Source: Lutraria lutraria
Taxonomy: Eukaryota > Mollusca > Bivalvia > Venerida > Mactridae
Length of the DNA stretch: 64,000 bases
Direction: 5' to 3'
Assembly (NCBI GenBank): GCA_964023205.1
Contig: OZ026842.1
Span: 11,944,716 to 12,008,715, forward strand
Numbering within the stretch: the stretch's first letter is position 1; every line of letters begins with the position of its first letter. This document shows positions 56,901-64,000 of the stretch, one piece after another. The notes beneath the pieces are model-generated. The model did no database searches, was not told the origin of the DNA, and worked only from the letters and a program-made list of their open reading frames with translations. The translations under genes were made by a program, and so were the position numbers.

Positions 56901-59900
56901 TTCCTCAGTAGTTACAACTGGAACATCCGATGTTGTCATTCCTTCGGTCGACTGAATTCCATCAGTAGGTTGTGGCGTTGTTACCAAAGTGCTTTCTGTT
57001 GGCAATGATTGTGTAAGCGTCGTTTGTTCAGTAGTTTGTGTTTCTGTAGAAGTAACGTCCTCCACAGGTGTTGTGGTAATTTCAGCACTGACTGTTGTAT
57101 CTTCCAGTTCTGAAGGGGTACTAAATGGCTCTGGACTATATGTAGTTGTCTCAAAGAAAGGTATGTCTGAAGTTGCATCATCTGTAAACATTGTGTCACT
57201 TTCTGTCACATTTGGCATGTCTGTAACAGCAGTATCATCATAAGTTGTTTCAGCAAACGAATCAGTAACATTAGTTAGCGAGTCGGCTCCAGGCGTAGTT
57301 TCTTCAGCTAACGGTGTAGTTGTCTCTTGCGCTTCGGGTTCCGTTACAGCATCAGTTGTTGTTATTCTCTCTGTGGTTGTTTCCTCGGGTTGCAATAGTG
57401 TTGATGTTTCGAAAGATGGTTCGTCGGTGGAATCAGTTATTGCGGGCGCCGATGTCTTGACTGTAGTTTCTTCAGTTGACGATACTGTTGTTGTTGATTC
57501 AGACAACATCCGTTCTGTCTCTATTAAAATGTCTGTTGTTGTTGCTTCAATAGGACTATCTGTTGTTTCTTCAAAGATTGTAGTTGGACTTTCAGTCGTC
57601 GGTTGCAATGTTACACGTGTATGAATATCCGTTGTTGTCTGGACTGGCGTACTTTCGGTTTGTGTCGATATTGTATCTTCAGTGACTACAGAAGTTTCCG
57701 TTGTGTTTATGGCTTCAGATTCCGTTGTATATAAAAAGCTTAAATCATCGGTACTGAGTCCATAGTCAAGAGACGTCATGTCTGGTATATCAGTCGTTGT
57801 GTCTTCGAAATCTGTTGTGGTCGTCGTTTTTTGAGTAGTTGTTGTGGGCGTGGTAGTGGATTGCGTTGTAGTTTTGATTGTTGTCGTAGTTTTTGGTGCC
57901 GGAGATGTCGGTGGTTCAATGTGGATGAATTTGCGGAGAAATCTGCGATCAAATATAAGTCTTTGCCACGGACCTCGTTCTTTAAGTTTTTTGGCGAAAT
58001 GATCCAAAAGCTTTTTCTCAACGGTACCATCAAGTTTCAGATCTTCTGAGTACAATCTCAATCTATATTTGACTTGCACACTTCCATTTCTACAATGAAC
58101 AATTTTTAAGTATCTTATCGATATTATTGACATTGTAACGTATCAAAAACCATTTGAATATTTATTAAGCATAAACATACAAGTTAACTAAAAGCTACTA
58201 AAAATAGAATTTTGAATTTGAATGCAGCTTTTTGATCATTAAAACTTTTATGTATGTGTTATTTAAACTCATTTCAGGAAAACTTTCAATCCCCGAATGC
58301 CAAGAACTATAATAACATTTTGATTCTATTTGATATCAAATGGAGTTTTATTTGCGAGACATTTATTTACTTGCATTTTGTAAGTATTTGATTAATACCA
58401 AATGTGTTGATACAATCAAGACGTATAACAAAAAATACGTATTTGGCGATGACAACTCATTCGTGTATCTGTACCACTATAGACACTATTTTTTCTGAGA
58501 ACAATTTCACCAAATGGAGAGTAAATTATGTGTTTTATGCAGACCTGTATATGGTTCATTGGCCTTAAATATCAGTGAATTTCATGCTGTAGAGTCACCT
58601 TCGGTAGACATTAGTTTCTTGGACAGAACAGAAAATGTAGCGAACTTAAACTAAATTGTGTGACACTAGAAAACGTAAAAACTTACATGAACTCGATCAC
58701 TTCACATTCAGCGAATGAATTCTTGACTGGCGAATCTGGCTCTTCTTTAAAAATTTGCTCAATCTGTAATGTTGTAAGGATAGATGTAAAGACTAAAGCT
58801 ATTATAATTTATTAATTTATCAATAGCACTTTTAAACACCCATCGGGAGTGTTTGCTTATTTTCAGTACTCATGTTACCATCGCTTGAACGAATACAAAA
58901 ACAGAATGCCGGGAACTTAATGGTGACAAACGCACGTTCAGAGTAAAGTGTAAGTATGCATTTTAGTATCAGATGGAAATTAAAGGAGAATCGGTCACAT
59001 GTATTTAAATTACCTTTCAGATGACGAGTGGAATAACGAACAACAACCCTAGCTGCTTAATATGAGCTTTTCAATGCTCTAAGCATAGTTTACATGTCTA
59101 GAATTCCAGGAAATGACCTGCAGTTTTGGCTCGTTTTTGTAATGAATTACACCCTCTGGATTGTCTCAGACCATAGCTCAGACGAATTTAATACGCAGCT
59201 GTTCAAAATTTGATTTTCGCTGATGCAATATTTTAAACAAGAATTAACAGCTGAAGATAATCTTCAGTTAAGTCTTCAGTTAAAACTGTGATTTAAAGAC
59301 GGTATTATCAAAAGATGTACACGTCGCATAATTCTTGAACTCACATGGTAACAAACCTGAATTGAAAAGAACTAATAAATCTTTTGTCTGTATGAGTTTA
59401 AACATGGTCCAAGTGTTTAGACAGTTTCCGACTGTCTCATTCTGTTACACGTGACAAGAACCGTTCTTGCTCTAGACTGAGTGTTTTATGGATGCAGTGG
59501 TTGACCGATAAGTAGGTATGTTCATTAATTAGGGACAAAGTGCATTATCAAGTGATCTATATGGTTCACATATTTCATATTTTTCAAGATACTAGTAAGC
59601 AAAACACAAATAAATCATTGTTTTGAAGTTTGTGCAGTTAACTTATTAATTCAATTTTGTTTCGATGGACTGTGTATAGGACATGTGCTTCTTGGTTTCA
59701 AACCAATAATGCTACCACGCTGTATCTTTAAGCTACCGTCAACATCATGAACTGATGTGAGATCAAAAGTAAAAGAAGACTGATCCATTATGTGACCTTT
59801 TTAATCAAGGAGAAGAAATGTGCACCTCAAGAATTTTTAACCCGTGTCTTCATTTTAAACAGACCCGTGCTTTATCGCCCAAGCTAAGTGTTTAGTATGT

Positions 59901-62900
59901 CAGAAACCCCTACATGGGGCGAATGGCAAGTTCTAGTGTGAATATCGCCCTTTTCGTTTTAATTTATTAATGTTTATCTGTTGTTTAACGACCCATTCGA
60001 TAGCTGTGGTCATTTCAGAGCCACCAAAGAGAGAGACGAAAGAAGATACAGGAGATCCGGGCATTTATATTCCTACTCTTATTTCAAATTTCACATTCAA
60101 TTTGATGAAAACTCTTCAAGTTGTTGTTTAACGATCTGAAAATGTATTGTTAATATTATAAATTTCTAAATTACTATCATCTTTATAAGTCTCATCATTA
60201 CATATTTCAATAACTTCTTGAACATTACTTACAGCTTTACAAAACTCTGCTTCCAAATCTTTGAATTCCTGAGATGAGTTGTCAAGTAATTTGTCTGTAA
60301 ATATTGGCTTGTGTATACTTGCCATGGATTCGAACTCAGCTGAAATTCATATAGCATTAGGTATTAAAATCATTGCAGTTAAAGTTTCGATCAAATTAAT
60401 TACGCTTTGTCTATGTGGAAGTCTTTTGATTTCCTTTCTCAATTTTAACCAAAAAAAAACAGAATTGGATCTTCTGGGGATTTTATGATAAACAGTATTT
60501 GTTTAAACTCGATCAGTATAAAGCTACAGAAGATGTTGGCCTAAAACCACCCACTGATTAAAACTATCTATATATAACACGAGTACAAAAACATTTCTTT
60601 AGAACCAGTGTCTGCATTTTTATGTACATTGTGTTTGTTCAGACTATAACTCATATGCTTATGCATACTTACCACCTGCAAGCTATAGACTAACAATGTA
60701 TATATAGTGCAACCTCTCCAAAGCAATACCATTTGGGAGTAGCAAACTTAAGTTGCTAATATGGCGTTGTTGTTGTAGAGAGATATTAGTTAAAAAGTAC
60801 AGTGCGAAAGAATCATGCTGCTGTTGAAGGAGGTGTTACTCAAAAGAGCCGCTCTGGAGAGGTTGCATTATATATGTATACAGTCAAACATGTGTATTAA
60901 AGCCATCTTTGGGAAAGACAAATGTTGCCTTTATTGACAGGTGGTCTTTATTCGCAGGTTGTCGCTTAAACAGGTTTCACTGTATTTGATTTTTATTCTA
61001 AGCATCACCCATTGTTCATGCACGTGTTTAAAGAATGTTCGGTTGTTAGGATCTGCGCGATTCTCTTCTTACCGAACTCAGCCATCTAGCGCTGGAATCT
61101 ACTTTAATTCAAAGATATAGCAGTATTTTATCGTTATAGAATAAGTATAGGAAGCTGAATGGTGGCATACCTGTTGGTACCTTAGATGGTGGGATTGGAG
61201 TGGGCGTCTGTGACACTGAAATAGAATAATAAGGGTATTACTAGTATTTAAGAAAGAAACTTAAGACCTACGATGTGTATTTTTTAAAACCCAGTGCTCT
61301 TGTTACCTTAACCTGTGACCTACTGACCTGAAAATGCACTACATATAAAATTTGATAATTGTAGATGGGAAAAAATGATTCTATAGGTAAGGTTAAAGTT
61401 TGGTACAAACAAACAGACACATAGACATACAAGCAAGCAACAGTATGTTATCGATCTATCGATACGGGGGTACAAAAACGCATTGATCCTAAAAGATTAT
61501 GAATATGACTATTTCTAATAAATAAATATTGGTTGCCCGACTAACTCGTTAAAAAAATCCACTGACACCAAATGTTTTTAGCAAATTTCACCATTGAAAA
61601 TTTCGTTCTTTATTTTTGCTAATCGTTTGTATATAGCGTATTTTTCTTATCAATCATTATTTCGCTTTGATATTTGACATATATTTTGTCAATATATTAT
61701 AAAATTTTGGCATAAAACATTCATGATTAGTCTCATTAATACTAACACTGTCCACGGATTTTACAGAAGACCCTCGTTGTACATGTATCAGCATATAAAG
61801 TTAACAGGCATGACTTTCCTACCTTCCCATTGTTCAACTAATATCTAAGGACCTGACTAAAACATACTTCATACCAGTCTCGTAATTCATTTAACAACGT
61901 GCGCTACCAAAGTTATGGCACGGTCTAGCTATGTGTGTCGTTATTGTATTTAATTAAATATAATTGTCATAGCAACGAGTTGTCCTAGATTATGTCCGTT
62001 ATTTCAATTTTACCATTTATTTTGATAAAAACAGTTATTTATCGATATGACACAGTATTACAGGGATGTTTCTTATACAGCTATTTCTTTAGAAATGAAC
62101 CAGTATGCCACCAACTACATTATAAATTATGTTGTATTTGTTCCGTAATGACAGACTCCGAGGATGATATGAGACAAATTAATAATCTTTTTTATTAAAA
62201 TTCAGCATTATGCTTGTTTGTGCTGCAGGTAAATCTGGGTTTTTTTTGGACAAAAAGAGATGCTAACAATGGTGGAATAGATACTTGTTGACGAAGTCAA
62301 GTTTCTTCACTAATTGTTCATGAAATTATTCTAGATAAATGACATTCATTAACTCCATTTCGTAAGCGAGACAAACCAGGTTTTGTGATTTACTTACTGA
62401 ATATATCGCATATAACCATTTTCTAAAATAGATGCGACAGTTAACGTTGTTACAAAGGTATTGGTATACATTGATATAAATTACATGCAGAGATATCTGC
62501 TTCGAAAGAAGTATTTGACAATAACTTATTTTTTCTACCATTGTTAAAACTTCGCAGTAGTATTACTGTAACTTTTTATACCCGCACCCAGTATACAAGA
62601 GTTAGCCCGGATATACTTACATAGTACAGCCAGAGTTATTGCTGCTACCACCACACCAATAAAACTCAATACCAAAAACACACATAAGAGTACTCGACAG
62701 GTGGCGCCACGACGAAAACTGTCACCGGATGTGTAATCGGAACTTCTCGATTCTTCATCTTTGTACATCGGTCGCACAGCATACGGCGAATCTTCGAAAC
62801 TGAACTCTGACCTTGTACTGGGTTGGATATAATATCTGTACGCTCCGTACGGCTCTGATGGATCAAAAACATTATCTTGTCCCATTACAGGGTCTGGGTG

Positions 62901-62957
62901 TTTCCCGTCTTCATCCAGATTGTGTGTGCTGGCGTACAGGGAAGCCAGATGAGGCCA
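53952..62957 (-). CDS. Type II membrane mucin with SEA domain (N-terminus incomplete)
   Basis: Exons read by eye: 62957-62621, 61215-61171, 60339-60233, 58763-58687 and 58089-53952. All are GT-AG with matching phases (1,1,0,2), giving 1,567 visible residues. Order: Tyr/Ser-rich cytoplasmic segment (1-86); transmembrane helix (about 88-112); Pro/Thr linker (SQTPTPIPPSKVPT); SEA domain (about 135-245) beginning PIFTDKLLDNSSQEFKDL, with FAECEV and NGSVQVKY; then about 1,300 Thr/Ser/Pro/Glu-rich residues without visible cysteine, with TTEETTT-type and PTPDIVGTTTPEATG-type repeats, ending DYYDYNATEAV. GSVQV matches the GSVVV self-cleavage motif of SEA domains, so the stalk could be released or held non-covalently. 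With no signal peptide and a basic residue before the helix (FRRGATC), type II topology is inferred. The first exon has an acceptor, so the start codon lies upstream or outside the window. Confidence 0.85.
60701..60876. mobile_element. Foldback MITE, family 1 copy (intron of mucin gene)
   Basis: TATATAGTGCAACCTCTCCA and TCTGGAGAGGTTGCATTATA are inverted termini flanked by TA-rich sequence, consistent with a TA target-site duplication. The interior has AATCATGCTGCTGTTGAAGG. About 175 bp. Confidence 0.8.
60879..60984. mobile_element. MITE, family 2 copy (intron of mucin gene)
   Basis: TACAGTCAAACATGTGTATT and AAACAGGTTTCACTGTA are imperfect terminal inverted repeats flanked by TA. The interior is TTTGGGAAAGACAAATGTTG and GGTGGTCTTTATTCGCAGG. 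It sits directly against a family 1 element. Confidence 0.75.
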
Positions 62958-64000
62958 CTGTAATAAAAAAAACAGTCTACATGAAGACACTAGCCTCAAA
63001 TTTATACACAAGTTAAATAAAATAGAATGAGTTTTGTTTCTGGGATCATATTCTTTTTTAATATATTGGTTATTTTTCGAAGTCGGACTTTATACATGTT
63101 GAACTCATGCATCCAAACGTCGTGCGTTAAAATCCCGTCAGTAATGAGACATGTATAGCCTTCACATCCCAGAAAAATACTGATCGGTAGCTTTCAACGA
63201 AATCGGGTTTAAAAATTACATGTTACTTTTCGTATACAATCATCCTCTCTTGTGAAGACATATGAACTGGTCGACATTAATATAATTATATATAGGATGA
63301 TTTCAAACCAGTGATAAAAAGATCATACTGAACAAATGTAACAAAAGTGTTCCGAAAGTACAACATATTCGTCTTATATACAAAGTGGGGGCCATTGTGT
63401 GCGAGTGGTAATGGTAGTCTGAATGACCTGCCCCTAACTGTTACACAGAGGGTCCTGCTATCATTAGTAAAGTCAGCGCCGGGAACCAGGATAGTGGCTG
63501 TGGTCTCTGACTATTGATCACTAGCCACACGCTATGGATCAGACATGTGAGGAAGACGTCCAATCACCTACCCTAAAGGAAGGTCGGTAGTTCTGCCCAG
63601 TTGTACGCCTGTGTGACTTACACCTACACTGGTAAACTGGTAAAGTCGCCAAGTCGTCGAATAACCCTAGCTGCTGGTTGATACACAGACGACTATCTAC
63701 AGAAACGCTTCATTTATTATTCAGTAATGATGATGGTAATAATTCAACGTATACTAATTACGTCAGATGACATTTGATGTTTAAGCTACGATGTTACATG
63801 AACGCTGGGTGACATGTTGACACATACCTCTCAACACTGTTAGATTTATCATAGAGGCATCATTTTTATTCATCAACAAATGTTATAAATTTAATACAAA
63901 GTATTCACAGTCAACCCTGTAAGCAGAGGCCACCAATGGGCGAGAACGAATGTTAACTTTACTCTCAGTTGACCTACTAGTATATCCTCAGTTGATCTAT
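62958..64000. other. Upstream flank or first intron of the mucin gene
   Basis: Contains a SINE-like element (63360-63680) and a family 2 MITE left part (63908-63985, CACAGTCAACCCTGTAAGCA). No exon that would supply the mucin start codon was identified on the minus strand. Confidence 0.45.
63360..63680 (+). mobile_element. SINE-like element
   Basis: GC-richer segment with GTGGCTGTGGTCTCTGACTA and a long body (GGAAGACGTCCAATCACC, CTAAAGGAAGGTCGGTAG). It shares the GGTCTCTGA head motif with the fragments at 14865-15025 and 20385-20450. Exact ends are not clear. Confidence 0.45.

Noticed and set aside
54052..57624. Long plus-strand frames rich in Val/Ser
   Set aside because: They are antisense shadows of the Thr-rich mucin exon (ACN codons read as NGT).

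Overview
The window is AT-rich, intron-containing metazoan DNA. Genes have GT-AG introns and most of the sequence is non-coding, filled with short inverted-repeat elements, tRNA-derived SINEs and minisatellites. The gene content (a neuropsin/Opn5-type opsin, a clusterin-like secreted protein, a SEA-domain membrane mucin) and the repeat style suggest a lophotrochozoan, most likely a bivalve mollusc. That assignment is inference; no marker gene fixes the species.

Four gene loci can be read. (1) 7183-11768, minus: a complete five-exon opsin of 381 residues with the retinal lysine, the ECL2 glutamate counterion and the C-C disulfide pair, but TRY in place of DRY. (2) 26485-29484, minus: a gene with eight coding-strand exons plus a 5' UTR exon, encoding a secreted 342-residue protein. 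Its two cysteine clusters and a multibasic site between them fit an invertebrate clusterin-like protein. A decayed second copy of its promoter and first exons lies at 17365-21165, and a 3'-UTR-like remnant of the same family lies inverted at about 21200-21400. (3) 46270-52030, plus: the 3' end of a single-pass membrane protein (transmembrane exon and acidic tail exon), with a possible Ser/Thr-rich upstream exon that carries an in-frame stop. (4) 53952-62957, minus: a type II membrane mucin with cytoplasmic tail, transmembrane segment, Pro/Thr linker, SEA domain with a GSVQV self-cleavage motif, and about 1,300 residues of Thr-rich stalk. Its 5' end lies beyond the exons found. Genes 3 and 4 are convergent.

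Repeats dominate the rest: a 201/402-bp satellite (about 640-2375), a 21-bp repeat (35560-36200), a 48/49-bp minisatellite of about 54 copies (39037-41655) next to an unusual GC-rich block (38140-38990), a 20-bp repeat (42653-42740), a 26-bp repeat (49441-50145), and a 28-bp CACRTG-rich repeat between the convergent genes (52841-53215). At least three families of short inverted-repeat elements, several tRNA-derived SINEs, a LINE remnant and long palindromes are also present. Most open reading frames over these repeats are artefacts of repeat phase.

The most interesting points are the clusterin-like gene with its broken, rearranged paralogue, and the SEA-mucin whose self-cleavage would release nearly the whole glycosylated stalk. 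All splice models were read by eye and no alignment was run.
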